DNA of 64,000 bases from Pseudomonas putida (GTDB taxonomy: Bacteria; Pseudomonadota; Gammaproteobacteria; Pseudomonadales; Pseudomonadaceae): assembly GCF_001941965.1 (NCBI RefSeq), contig NZ_MKZO01000025.1, positions 124,001-188,000 of the forward strand, in the 5' to 3' direction. Of the stretch, positions 44,665 to 53,755 are shown in pieces. How positions within the stretch are numbered: the first letter of the stretch is position 1; the number at the start of each line of letters is the position of its first letter. The position numbers and the translations under genes were made by a program. A model generated the notes under the pieces. It was not told the origin of the DNA. It worked only from the letters and a program-made list of their open reading frames with translations, and ran no database searches.

Positions 44665-45750
44665 GTGAGCAAACGAGCCTTTAACTTCTGCGCAGGCCCT
44701 GCCGCGCTCCCGGACGCTGTTCTGCAGCGCGCCCAGGCCGAAATGCTGGACTGGAACGGCAAAGGCCTGTCCGTCATGGAGATGAGTCACCGTAGCGACG
44801 ACTACGTGGCCATCGCCGAGCAGGCCGAACAGGACCTGCGCGACCTGCTGTCCATCCCCTCGAACTACAAGGTGCTGTTCCTCCAGGGCGGCGCCAGCCA
44901 GCAGTTCGCCGAGATTCCGCTGAACCTGCTGCCCGAGAACGGCACTGCCGACTACATCGAGACCGGCATCTGGTCGAAGAAGGCCATCGAGGAAGCGCGT
45001 CGCTTCGGCAACGTCAATGTCGCCGCCTCGGCCAAGCCCTATGACTTCCTGGCCATTCCCGGTCAGAACGAGTGGAAGCTGACCCCGGGTGCCGCCTACC
45101 TGCACTACGCCTCCAACGAAACCATCGGTGGCCTGCAGTTCGACTGGGTACCGGAAGCCGGTGATGTTCCGCTGGTGGTCGACATGTCCTCGGACATCCT
45201 CTCCCGTTCGGTCGATATCTCGCAGTTCGGCCTGATCTACGCCGGTGCGCAGAAGAACATCGGCCCGAGCGGCCTGGTGGTGGTGATCGTCCGTGAAGAC
45301 CTGCTGGGTCGTGCCCGCAGCGCCTGTCCGACCATGCTCGACTACAAGATCGCCGCCGACAACGGCTCGATGTACAACACCCCGGCCACCTACTCCTGGT
45401 ACCTGTCCGGCCTGGTCTTCCAGTGGCTGAAGGAGCAGGGCGGTGTCGCCGCGATGGAGCAGCGCAACCGGGCCAAGAAAGAGCTGTTGTACGGCTTCAT
45501 CGACAAGAGCGATTTCTACAGCAACCCGATCAGCGTCAACGCCCGTTCGTGGATGAACGTGCCGTTCCGCCTGGCCGACGAGCGCCTGGACAAGGCCTTC
45601 CTCGCCGGTGCCGACGCCCGCGGCCTGCTCAACCTCAAGGGTCACCGTTCGGTCGGCGGCATGCGTGCCTCGATCTACAACGCCCTGGGCCTGGAGGCCG
45701 TGGAAGCGCTGGTGGGCTACATGGCCGAATTCGAGAAGGAACATTCCTGA
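44665..45750 (+). CDS. serC: Phosphoserine aminotransferase
   Basis: SerC makes phosphoserine and, with PdxB, the pyridoxine precursor. It is a PLP enzyme of 361 aa, with the cofactor Lys197 in GAQKNIGPSG. The GTG at 44665 gives the usual N-terminus SKRAFNFCAGPA. Its stop overlaps the pheA start (TGATG). It opens the known serC-pheA-tyrA/aroA-cmk-rpsA supraoperon. Confidence 0.96.
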   Translation: MSKRAFNFCAGPAALPDAVLQRAQAEMLDWNGKGLSVMEMSHRSDDYVAIAEQAEQDLRDLLSIPSNYKVLFLQGGASQQFAEIPLNLLPENGTADYIETGIWSKKAIEEARRFGNVNVAASAKPYDFLAIPGQNEWKLTPGAAYLHYASNETIGGLQFDWVPEAGDVPLVVDMSSDILSRSVDISQFGLIYAGAQKNIGPSGLVVVIVREDLLGRARSACPTMLDYKIAADNGSMYNTPATYSWYLSGLVFQWLKEQGGVAAMEQRNRAKKELLYGFIDKSDFYSNPISVNARSWMNVPFRLADERLDKAFLAGADARGLLNLKGHRSVGGMRASIYNALGLEAVEALVGYMAEFEKEHS

Positions 45751-46844
45751 TGTCCGAACAGGAACTCAAGGCGCTGCGGGTACGCATCGACAGCCTCGAC
45801 GAGAAGATCCTCGAACTGATCAGCGACCGTGCCCGCTGTGCTCAGGAAGTGGCGCGGGTCAAGATGGGTTCCCTGGCCGAAGGCGAGGTGCCGGTGTTCT
45901 ACCGGCCCGAGCGTGAGGCGCAGGTGCTCAAGCGGGTCATGGAGCGCAACCAGGGGCCCCTCGGCAACGAGGAAATGGCCCGTCTGTTCCGCGAAATCAT
46001 GTCCTCCTGCCTGGCGTTGGAGCAGCCGCTGAAAGTGGCCTACCTCGGCCCTGAGGGTACCTTCACCCAGGCTGCGGCGATGAAGCACTTCGGGCATGCG
46101 GTGATCAGCAAGCCGATGGCGGCGATCGACGAAGTGTTCCGCGAAGTGGCCGCCGGTGCGGTCAACTTCGGCGTGGTGCCGGTGGAAAACTCCACCGAGG
46201 GCGCGGTCAACCACACCCTCGACAGCTTCCTCGAACACGACATGGTCATCTGCGGCGAAGTCGAGCTGCGTATCCACCACCACCTGTTGGTGGGCGAGAA
46301 CACCAAGACCGACAGCATCACCCGCATCTATTCCCACGCCCAGTCCCTGGCCCAGTGCCGCAAGTGGCTGGACGCGCACTACCCGAACGTCGAGCGCGTC
46401 GCGGTGGCGAGCAATGCCGAGGCGGCCAAGCGGGTCAAGGGCGAGTGGAACTCCGCGGCCATTGCCGGCGACATGGCGGCCGGCTTGTACGGCCTGACCC
46501 GCCTGGCCGAGAAGATCGAGGACCGTCCGGACAACTCCACCCGGTTCCTGATGATCGGCAACCAGGAAGTCCCGCCGACTGGCGACGACAAGACCTCGAT
46601 CATCGTGTCGATGAGCAACAAGCCGGGCGCGCTGCACGAACTGCTGGTGCCCTTCCATGAGAACGGTATCGACCTGACCCGTATCGAGACCCGTCCGTCG
46701 CGCAGCGGTAAATGGACCTACGTCTTCTTCATCGATTTCGTCGGCCATCACCGCGATCCGCTGATCAAGGCCGTGCTGGAGAAGATCAGCCAGGAAGCGG
46801 TCGCCCTGAAAGTGCTGGGTTCCTACCCGAAAGCGGTGCTTTGA
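45750..46844 (+). CDS. pheA: Bifunctional chorismate mutase/prephenate dehydratase
   Basis: PheA converts chorismate to phenylpyruvate for phenylalanine synthesis. The 364-residue protein has the AroQ chorismate mutase helices (about 1-90), prephenate dehydratase from about 95 (VAYLGPEGTFT, NSTRFLMIG) and the C-terminal ACT domain (KPGALHELL, and IETRPSR) that gives feedback by phenylalanine. It overlaps serC by one base. Confidence 0.96.
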   Translation: MSEQELKALRVRIDSLDEKILELISDRARCAQEVARVKMGSLAEGEVPVFYRPEREAQVLKRVMERNQGPLGNEEMARLFREIMSSCLALEQPLKVAYLGPEGTFTQAAAMKHFGHAVISKPMAAIDEVFREVAAGAVNFGVVPVENSTEGAVNHTLDSFLEHDMVICGEVELRIHHHLLVGENTKTDSITRIYSHAQSLAQCRKWLDAHYPNVERVAVASNAEAAKRVKGEWNSAAIAGDMAAGLYGLTRLAEKIEDRPDNSTRFLMIGNQEVPPTGDDKTSIIVSMSNKPGALHELLVPFHENGIDLTRIETRPSRSGKWTYVFFIDFVGHHRDPLIKAVLEKISQEAVALKVLGSYPKAVL

Positions 46845-46885
46845 GGCGTGATGAAGCGTGATGTTTTGAACAGGGTCCAAGCGCA

Positions 46886-49126
46886 GTGATTGAAGTCGAA
46901 ACGCAAAGAGGCGGTCCGCTGATCGGCCGCCTGGTCGTCGTGGGCCTGGGCCTGATCGGTGGTTCCTTCGCCAAGGGCGTGCGCGAAAGCGGCCTGTGCC
47001 GCGAGGTGGTCGGCGTCGACCTGGATCCGCAGTCGCGCAAGCTGGCGGTAGAGCTGGGTGTGGTCGACCGCTGCGAGGACGACCTCGAGGCCGCCTGCGT
47101 CGGTGCCGACGTGATCCAGCTGGCGGTGCCGATCCTGGCCATGGAGAAGGTGCTGGCCCGTCTGGCCAGCATGGATCTCGGCCAGGCGGTGCTGACCGAT
47201 GTCGGCAGCGCCAAGGGCAACGTGGTCCGCGCTGCCCGTGCGGTCATGCCGGAGCGCCTGGCGCGCTTCGTGCCCGGTCACCCGATCGCCGGCTCCGAAC
47301 AGAGCGGGGTGGAGGCCTCCAATGCCGAGCTGTTCCGTCGGCACAAGGTGATCCTCACGCCGCTGGCCGAGACCGATGCCGAGGCGCTGGCCGTGGTCGA
47401 CCGCCTGTGGCGTGCGCTGGACGCGGATGTCGAGCATATGCAGGTCGAGCGTCACGACGAAGTCCTGGCTGCGACCAGCCATCTTCCTCATCTCTTGGCG
47501 TTCGGTCTGGTCGATTCCTTGGCCAAGCGCAATGAAAACCTCGATATCTTCCGCTACGCTGCCGGCGGTTTCCGTGACTTCACGCGGATTGCAGGCAGCG
47601 ACCCGGTCATGTGGCATGACATTTTTCTCGCCAATCGCGAGGCGGTCCTGCGCACACTGGACACTTTTCGCAGCGACCTCGACGCTTTGCGCGATGCGGT
47701 CGATGCAGGGGATGGGCACCAGTTGTTGGGCGTTTTCACACGCGCCCGGGTTGCCCGCGAGCATTTCAGTAAAATCCTGGCCCGCCGGGCCTATGTGGAC
47801 GCTATGAACTCCAACGACCTGATTTTCCTGGCACAACCTGGTGGACGCCTGTCCGGACGCATTCGTGTTCCTGGCGACAAGTCGATTTCCCACCGTTCGA
47901 TCATGCTCGGCTCCCTGGCCGAGGGCACCACTGAAGTCGAAGGCTTCCTCGAGGGCGAAGACGCCCTGGCGACCTTGCAGGCCTTCCGTGACATGGGTGT
48001 AGTGATCGAAGGTCCGCACCATGGTCGCGTGACGATTCACGGCGTCGGCCTCAATGGCCTGAAGCCGCCACCTGGCCCGATCTACCTGGGCAATTCCGGT
48101 ACCTCGATGCGCCTGCTCTCCGGCCTGCTGGCTGCGCAGAGCTTCGACACCGTGCTGACCGGCGACGCCTCGTTGTCCAAGCGCCCGATGAATCGCGTCG
48201 CCAACCCGCTGCGGGAAATGGGTGCGGTCATCGAAACCGCCGAGCAGGGTCGCCCACCGATGACCATTCGTGGCGGGCACGCGCTCAAGGCGCTGACCTA
48301 CACGCTGCCGATGGCCAGTGCCCAGGTCAAATCCTGCCTGCTGCTGGCCGGCCTGTACGCCGAAGGCAAGACCACCGTCACCGAGCCGGCCCCGACCCGC
48401 GACCACACCGAGCGCATGCTGCGTGGCTTCGGCTACGAAGTGAATGTCGACGGTCCGACCGCTTCGCTGGTCTCCGGCGGCAAGCTGACCGCGACCCATA
48501 TCGAAGTGCCGGCGGATATCTCCTCGGCGGCGTTCTTCCTGGTGGCGGCGTCGATTGCCGAGGGTTCCGAGCTGGTGCTGGAGCACGTCGGCATCAACCC
48601 GACCCGTACCGGCGTGATCGACATCCTGCGCCTGATGGGCGGCGACATCACCCTGGAAAACCAGCGTGAAGTCGGCGGCGAGCCAGTGGCTGACCTGCGT
48701 GTTCGCGGCGCGAAGCTGAAAGGCATCGAGATCCCCGAGCACCTGGTGCCGCTGGCGATCGATGAATTCCCCGTGCTGTTCGTCGCTGCCGCCTGTGCCG
48801 AAGGGCGCACCGTGCTGCGCGGCGCCGAAGAGCTGCGGGTCAAGGAATCCGACCGTATCCAGGTCATGGCCGATGGCCTGCTGGCCCTGGGCGTGAAGTG
48901 CGAGCCGACTGCCGACGGTATCATCATCGATGGCGGCGTGATCGGTGGTGGCGAAGTCCATGGTCATGGGGACCACCGCATCTCCATGGCCTTCAGCGTC
49001 GCTTCGCTGCGCGCCACCGCGCCGATCCGCATCCATGACTGCGCCAACGTCGCCACTTCGTTCCCGAACTTCCTCGCCCTGTGCGCCGAAGTCGGCATCC
49101 GCGTTGCTGAAGAGGGCAAATCGTGA
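46886..49126 (+). CDS. Fused prephenate dehydrogenase and EPSP synthase (TyrA-AroA)
   Basis: A natural fusion of 746 aa. Residues ~10-300 form the TyrA cyclohexadienyl/prephenate dehydrogenase (VVVGLGLIGGSFAKG, PGHPIAGSE). From about 310 the EPSP synthase AroA begins (RVPGDKSISHRS with Lys332, GNSGTSMRLLSG, VKESDRI). It supplies tyrosine and chorismate steps. The start is GTG at 46886, overlapping the end of a 12-codon micro-ORF. In P. aeruginosa and P. stutzeri a hisC2/hisHb gene lies before it; it is absent here. The cmk gene overlaps its end by 4 bases. Confidence 0.95.
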   Translation: MIEVETQRGGPLIGRLVVVGLGLIGGSFAKGVRESGLCREVVGVDLDPQSRKLAVELGVVDRCEDDLEAACVGADVIQLAVPILAMEKVLARLASMDLGQAVLTDVGSAKGNVVRAARAVMPERLARFVPGHPIAGSEQSGVEASNAELFRRHKVILTPLAETDAEALAVVDRLWRALDADVEHMQVERHDEVLAATSHLPHLLAFGLVDSLAKRNENLDIFRYAAGGFRDFTRIAGSDPVMWHDIFLANREAVLRTLDTFRSDLDALRDAVDAGDGHQLLGVFTRARVAREHFSKILARRAYVDAMNSNDLIFLAQPGGRLSGRIRVPGDKSISHRSIMLGSLAEGTTEVEGFLEGEDALATLQAFRDMGVVIEGPHHGRVTIHGVGLNGLKPPPGPIYLGNSGTSMRLLSGLLAAQSFDTVLTGDASLSKRPMNRVANPLREMGAVIETAEQGRPPMTIRGGHALKALTYTLPMASAQVKSCLLLAGLYAEGKTTVTEPAPTRDHTERMLRGFGYEVNVDGPTASLVSGGKLTATHIEVPADISSAAFFLVAASIAEGSELVLEHVGINPTRTGVIDILRLMGGDITLENQREVGGEPVADLRVRGAKLKGIEIPEHLVPLAIDEFPVLFVAAACAEGRTVLRGAEELRVKESDRIQVMADGLLALGVKCEPTADGIIIDGGVIGGGEVHGHGDHRISMAFSVASLRATAPIRIHDCANVATSFPNFLALCAEVGIRVAEEGKS

Positions 49127-49812
49127 ACCTGCAAGCGCCGGTCATCACCATCGACGGCCCGAGCGGCTCGGGCAAAGGCACGGTAGCTGGCCTGCTGGCC
49201 CGTCGCCTGGGCTGGAACCTGCTGGATTCCGGCGCCTTGTATCGCCTGCTGGCGTTCGCCGCGGGCAATCACGGCGTCGACCTGACCAACGAAGAACTGC
49301 TCAAGGCCCTGGCCGCCCATCTGGACGTGCAGTTCCTCGCCGCGGACGAAGGCCAGTTGCAGCGCATCATTCTCGAGGGCGACGATGTCAGCAATGACAT
49401 CCGCAACGAGCAGGTCGGTGCCGGTGCCTCCCAGGTCGCCGCGCTGCCGGCGGTACGCGAGGCGCTGCTGCAGCGCCAGCGTGCGTTCCGCGAGGCGCCG
49501 GGCCTGATCGCCGATGGCCGGGACATGGGCACCGTGGTGTTTCCCGATGCGCCGCTGAAGATTTTCCTGACCGCCAGCGCGGAGGAGCGGGCACGTCGCC
49601 GTTACCTCCAGTTGAAGGCGAAAGGCGATGATGTTAGTCTGTCGAGTCTGCTGGATGAGATTCGTGCACGCGATGAGCGTGATACCCAGCGTTCGGTGGC
49701 CCCGCTCAAGCCGGCGGCCGACGCGATACAGCTGGATTCCACGGAGCTGTCCATCGAGCAGGTGCTGGAACGCATTCTGAGTGAAGTCGCCCTGCGCGAC
49801 ATCACCGGATGA
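49123..49812 (+). CDS. cmk: Cytidylate kinase
   Basis: Cmk phosphorylates CMP and dCMP. The P-loop GPSGSGKGT is at residues 12-20, and the DGRDMGT motif and LID RDERDTQR are present. Length is 229 aa. The start is GTG, overlapping the tyrA-aroA stop as GTGA, so translation is coupled. Confidence 0.96.
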   Translation: MNLQAPVITIDGPSGSGKGTVAGLLARRLGWNLLDSGALYRLLAFAAGNHGVDLTNEELLKALAAHLDVQFLAADEGQLQRIILEGDDVSNDIRNEQVGAGASQVAALPAVREALLQRQRAFREAPGLIADGRDMGTVVFPDAPLKIFLTASAEERARRRYLQLKAKGDDVSLSSLLDEIRARDERDTQRSVAPLKPAADAIQLDSTELSIEQVLERILSEVALRDITG

Positions 49813-49822
49813 CCCGGGAAGG

Positions 49823-49934
49823 CTGCAGGATTACCAGTCAACGTCCTGCAGGCGACCCTTACTATGAACGAAACCCACATTGTCTGGAGTGTGGCTGATG
49901 GGCGGATTTATCGCCCGAATCTACAGGAATTAAA
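49823..49934 (+). promoter_or_regulatory. rpsA leader with two hairpins
   Basis: CTGCAGGA / TCCTGCAG (49823-49851) and GGGCG / CGCCC (49900-49916) form two stems upstream of rpsA. In E. coli, S1 represses its own translation by binding a structured leader with weak Shine-Dalgarno sequence; the ribosome site here (AGGAATTAAA) is likewise not strong. Autoregulation is thus inferred. Confidence 0.5.
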
Positions 49935-51608
49935 ATGAGCGAAAGCTTTGCAGAACTCTTTGAAGAAAGCCTGAAAACCCTCAACCTTCAACCAGGTGCG
50001 ATCATCACCGGTATCGTTGTCGATATCGACGGTGACTGGGTTACTGTCCACGCTGGTCTGAAATCCGAGGGCGTCATCCCGCTCGAGCAGTTCTACAACG
50101 AAGCTGGCGAGCTGACCATCAAGGTCGGTGACGAAGTTCACGTTGCGCTGGACGCGGTGGAAGACGGCTTTGGCGAAACCAAACTGTCCCGTGAAAAAGC
50201 CAAGCGCGCCGAGTGCTGGATTGTTCTGGAAGCAGCTTTCGCCGCCGAAGAAGTGGTCAAGGGCGTTATCAACGGTAAGGTTAAAGGCGGCTTCACTGTC
50301 GACGTTAACGGTATCCGTGCGTTCCTGCCGGGCTCCCTGGTTGATGTCCGCCCAGTGCGCGACACCACCCACCTCGAAGGCAAAGAGCTGGAATTCAAGG
50401 TCATCAAGCTGGACCAGAAGCGCAACAACGTTGTCGTTTCCCGTCGCAGCGTCCTGGAAGCCGAAAACAGCGCCGAGCGCGAAGCTCTGCTGGAATCGCT
50501 GCAGGAAGGCCAGCAGGTCAAGGGTATCGTCAAGAACCTCACCGACTACGGCGCATTTGTCGACCTGGGCGGCGTGGACGGCCTGCTGCACATCACCGAC
50601 ATGGCCTGGAAGCGTATCAAGCACCCATCGGAAATCGTCAACGTTGGCGACGAGATCGATGTCAAGGTTCTGAAGTACGATCGCGAGCGCAACCGCGTTT
50701 CGCTGGGTCTGAAGCAACTGGGCGAAGACCCATGGGTTGCTATCAAGGCTCGTTACCCAGAAAGCACCCGCGTCATGGCGCGCGTCACCAACCTGACCGA
50801 CTACGGCTGCTTCGCTGAGCTGGAAGAAGGCGTTGAAGGCCTGGTGCACGTTTCCGAAATGGACTGGACCAACAAGAACATCCACCCGTCGAAAGTCGTT
50901 CAGGTTGGCGACGAAGTGGAAGTCATGGTTCTGGACATCGACGAAGAGCGTCGTCGTATCTCCCTGGGCATCAAACAGTGCAAGTCGAACCCATGGGAAG
51001 ACTTCTCTGGCCAGTTCAACAAGGGCGACAAGATCTCCGGCACTATCAAGTCGATCACCGATTTCGGTATCTTCATTGGTCTGGACGGCGGCATCGACGG
51101 CCTGGTTCACCTGTCGGACATCTCCTGGAACGAAGTCGGCGAAGAAGCCGTACGTCGCTTCAAGAAGGGCGACGAGCTGGAAACCGTCATCCTGTCGGTT
51201 GACCCGGAGCGCGAGCGCATCTCCCTGGGCATCAAGCAGCTGGAAGACGATCCGTTCTCCAACTACGTATCCATCAACGACAAGGGTGCCATCGTCAAGG
51301 GTGTTGTCAAAGAAGTCGACGCCAAAGGCGCCGTCATCACCCTGGCCGACGATATCGAAGCCACTCTGAAAGCTTCCGAAATCAGCCGTGACCGCGTTGA
51401 AGATGCGCGTAACGTCCTGAAGGAAGGCGAAGAGATCGAAGCCAAGATCATCAGCGTTGACCGCAAGTCCCGCAATATCAGCCTCTCCATCAAGTCGAAA
51501 GACGTTGAGGAAGAGAAAGAAGTCATGCAGAGCATCGCCAAGGCTCCAGAAGCCACTGGCGCCACTCTGGGCGACCTGCTGCGTGCGGCACAGGCCAAAC
51601 AGAACTAA
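49935..51608 (+). CDS. rpsA: 30S ribosomal protein S1
   Basis: S1 binds mRNA leaders and helps start translation. The 557-residue protein has six S1 (OB-fold) repeats, recognisable by GxxVxGxV starts and the repeated DYGAFVDLGGVDGLLH-like units at repeats 3-6. Codon use is strongly biased to common codons, as for a highly expressed gene. It is followed by a strong terminator. Confidence 0.98.
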   Translation: MSESFAELFEESLKTLNLQPGAIITGIVVDIDGDWVTVHAGLKSEGVIPLEQFYNEAGELTIKVGDEVHVALDAVEDGFGETKLSREKAKRAECWIVLEAAFAAEEVVKGVINGKVKGGFTVDVNGIRAFLPGSLVDVRPVRDTTHLEGKELEFKVIKLDQKRNNVVVSRRSVLEAENSAEREALLESLQEGQQVKGIVKNLTDYGAFVDLGGVDGLLHITDMAWKRIKHPSEIVNVGDEIDVKVLKYDRERNRVSLGLKQLGEDPWVAIKARYPESTRVMARVTNLTDYGCFAELEEGVEGLVHVSEMDWTNKNIHPSKVVQVGDEVEVMVLDIDEERRRISLGIKQCKSNPWEDFSGQFNKGDKISGTIKSITDFGIFIGLDGGIDGLVHLSDISWNEVGEEAVRRFKKGDELETVILSVDPERERISLGIKQLEDDPFSNYVSINDKGAIVKGVVKEVDAKGAVITLADDIEATLKASEISRDRVEDARNVLKEGEEIEAKIISVDRKSRNISLSIKSKDVEEEKEVMQSIAKAPEATGATLGDLLRAAQAKQN

Positions 51609-51621
51609 GTTCTGCTTGATC

Positions 51622-51652
51622 AAAAAAAGGCGACTTCGGTCGCCTTTTTTTA
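51622..51652 (+). terminator. Rho-independent terminator of rpsA
   Basis: AAAAAAAGGCGAC pairs with GTCGCCTTTTTTT (loop TTCG), 15 bases after the rpsA stop. Confidence 0.95.
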
Positions 51653-51832
51653 TGCCTGAAATTTCAGTCGGTTAAGCGTAGCCCCCCGTAGCTGCTGGCT
51701 TTGCGGGGCGGGTCGGCATTTTTCGACTCTCGGGATTTCGTGCAAGTCAAGAAGCGTACTGTTCAAATTCATCAAGCCGTGCTACAACCAATGGAGGCAA
51801 TGACCTAGCTGCTTGATACAGAAGGGAAAAAC

Positions 51833-52126
51833 ATGACGAAGTCGGAGCTGATCGAACGCATTGTCACCCATCAGGGGTTGCTCTCGTCCAAGGACGTGGA
51901 GCTGGCAATCAAGACCATGCTTGAGCAGATGTCCCAATGCCTGGCCACGGGGGATCGTATCGAGATCCGCGGGTTTGGCAGTTTCTCGCTGCATTATCGT
52001 GCGCCTAGGGTGGGGCGTAACCCGAAGACCGGGCAGTCCGTGGAGCTTGATGGCAAGTTCGTGCCGCATTTCAAGCCGGGGAAGGAGTTGCGGGATCGGG
52101 TTAACGAGGAGGAGGTTCATGACTAA
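51833..52126 (+). CDS. ihfB: Integration host factor subunit beta
   Basis: IhfB pairs with IhfA to bend DNA at specific sites in promoters, recombination and phage integration. The 97-residue protein begins MTKSELIERI and carries the RAPRVGRNPKTG arm with its intercalating proline. It has its own upstream region of about 180 bases and is followed by the small lapA-like gene 23 bases on. Confidence 0.97.
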   Translation: MTKSELIERIVTHQGLLSSKDVELAIKTMLEQMSQCLATGDRIEIRGFGSFSLHYRAPRVGRNPKTGQSVELDGKFVPHFKPGKELRDRVNEEEVHD

Positions 52127-52149
52127 TGGTGCGACGGAAGGAGTAGCCT

Positions 52150-52383
52150 GTGCGGAACTTTAGCCGTTTTTTCTTGGTCGTACTGACGTTGGTGGTTGGT
52201 CTTGTAGCCTTTATTTTCGCCATCGAAAACCAGCAGCCAGTCAGTCTGGCGATTGTTGGTTGGTCTTCCCCTGTGTTGCCTGTATCAGTGCTAGTGCTTT
52301 TAGCGTTTGTTTTGGGGGCGTTGAGTGGCGCTGTTTTTCTAGCGGGGTTGCGGCTTCGCAAGGGCAGGGTGCGGTCTGACTGA
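52150..52383 (+). CDS. LapA (YciS, DUF1049) domain membrane protein
   Basis: This 77-residue inner-membrane protein has two spans (about 6-25 and 43-66) with NxxP in ENQQPVSL, the family mark. LapA/LapB in E. coli control LpxC turnover and LPS assembly; here no lapB follows. The GTG at 52150 has AAGGAG six bases upstream. It is the last gene before the O-antigen cluster. Confidence 0.85.
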   Translation: MRNFSRFFLVVLTLVVGLVAFIFAIENQQPVSLAIVGWSSPVLPVSVLVLLAFVLGALSGAVFLAGLRLRKGRVRSD

Positions 52384-52518
52384 TTTTCGTGATTGATAGC
52401 AGTCAGTTAATGCTTGTTGTAGAGGTTGGCTGTTTTCAGGGATTTGATCAGTATTTTGTTTCAGTAATCTATAACTAATAATAATTAAATGCCAACCGAG
52501 ATGGGAATGAGTTGATAG
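52384..52518 (+). promoter_or_regulatory. A+T-rich upstream region of the O-antigen cluster
   Basis: A sharp rise in A+T after the lapA-like gene marks the cluster border. Hexamer-like elements such as TTGATC near 52445 and TATAAC near 52471 are present, but at poor spacing, so the exact promoter is uncertain. I do not find a JUMPstart/ops element. Confidence 0.4.
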
Positions 52519-53562
52519 ATGCAAAATGACGTCAGCAAGGTTTTTTCAGAGCAGGAGGCCAATATTCTTGATGTTGTCTGGGTATTGTGGCGCTCAAAAA
52601 TCATTATTTTGGTGTTTTCCTTCCTGGGGGTACTGGCGGCTGCAGGTTATATTTTCTCAGAGCGGACGCTCTACGAAGCGAAGGTATTTGTGCTTCCCCC
52701 CACGCAGAATGGCATTGCCGACTTGAACTATGGACGGACGCGCGAGAGTGAGTTGATACCTTTTAGCGTGAAAGATGTTTATGACGTTTTTCTGCGCAAT
52801 TTGCAGGCAGAGTCCCTCAGGCGTGATTTTTTTACCCGCTACTACCTGCCGTCATTGAGTGATTCCGAAAGAAAAGCTCCGCTCGACAGCCTGTATTCTG
52901 AATTTTCACAAAGCCTGGTAGTGTCTGGGGATGCAAAAGCGTCTCCTGACGGATATTCGTTGACCCTCCGCGGCGAAGATCCTGCCGTCATTTCCGACTG
53001 GGTTCACCTTTACATCCAGAGTGCAGAAGATACCGCCAGGAAGGAAGTTATCAAGAACGCCTCACGTGAAGCGGAAGTGCGTGCTCGCAATTTGAATCAG
53101 CAAATTGTGGCATTACGTGAGCGGGGGCAAAGATCTCGCGAGGATCTCGTTATCCAGTTGCAAGAGGCTTTGAAGATCGCGCAAAGCATTGGTCTCGAGA
53201 ATCCACCGATCCTGTCGGGTGGTCTGGGGGGAGAAGTGTCAGCGGATATGGGCGGGCAATTGACCTATATGCGCGGTTCTCGTGCCCTGCGAGCCGAAAT
53301 CGAGAATCTGCAGCGCCGTCAGTCGGATGATCCATTCATTCCGGGCTTGCGCGCCCTGCAGGTCAAATACAGTCTGTTCAACAGCTTTGAGGTTGCGCCG
53401 GAGAATGTATCTGTCTACCGCCAGGATGGGCCTATCGAAATTCCCGATACACCAGTGCGGGTAAAGATCGGTTTGATTCTGGCAATCGGATTGTTGTTGG
53501 GCGGCGTATTGGGTGTGATAGTTGCGCTGGGTCGCTGGTTGTATGAGATGAGCCGGAAATAG
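52519..53562 (+). CDS. wzz: O-antigen chain length determinant Wzz (first copy)
   Basis: Wzz proteins set the modal length of O-antigen made by Wzy. The 347-residue protein has the Wzz N-terminal domain with membrane span 28-48, a long periplasmic coiled part (about 175-215), and a second span near 313-336 preceded by the proline motif IPDTPVRVK. It has the same place as wzz1 in P. aeruginosa, next to ihfB. The ATG at 52519 has only a weak ribosome site. Confidence 0.9.
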   Translation: MQNDVSKVFSEQEANILDVVWVLWRSKIIILVFSFLGVLAAAGYIFSERTLYEAKVFVLPPTQNGIADLNYGRTRESELIPFSVKDVYDVFLRNLQAESLRRDFFTRYYLPSLSDSERKAPLDSLYSEFSQSLVVSGDAKASPDGYSLTLRGEDPAVISDWVHLYIQSAEDTARKEVIKNASREAEVRARNLNQQIVALRERGQRSREDLVIQLQEALKIAQSIGLENPPILSGGLGGEVSADMGGQLTYMRGSRALRAEIENLQRRQSDDPFIPGLRALQVKYSLFNSFEVAPENVSVYRQDGPIEIPDTPVRVKIGLILAIGLLLGGVLGVIVALGRWLYEMSRK

Positions 53563-53755
53563 GTAGTTGGTTAGATTTGTCAAGTCTTGAAATGCAAGGG
53601 ATTGATGTCACACTGCCGCAGGAACTCGGATGCGACGGGATTCCAAGCATGGATTACAGTTCAAGGACGAATTCTGGCGGCCCTGATCTTCTTCGAAAAA
53701 TTACTGCTTGGGAGCGTGCGTCCGAATAATCAATTTTTCGAAGGCGGGCATTAGA

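Noticed and set aside
46823..49036. A 737-codon minus-strand frame opposite tyrA-aroA
   Set aside because: Same antisense shadow effect; the plus-strand fusion enzyme has full motifs.
49908..51623. A 571-codon minus-strand frame opposite rpsA
   Set aside because: Its repeats only mirror the S1 repeats of rpsA; no ribosome site.
52384..52518. JUMPstart/ops element of the O-antigen cluster
   Set aside because: No GGCGGTAG or the longer consensus is found on the plus strand here.
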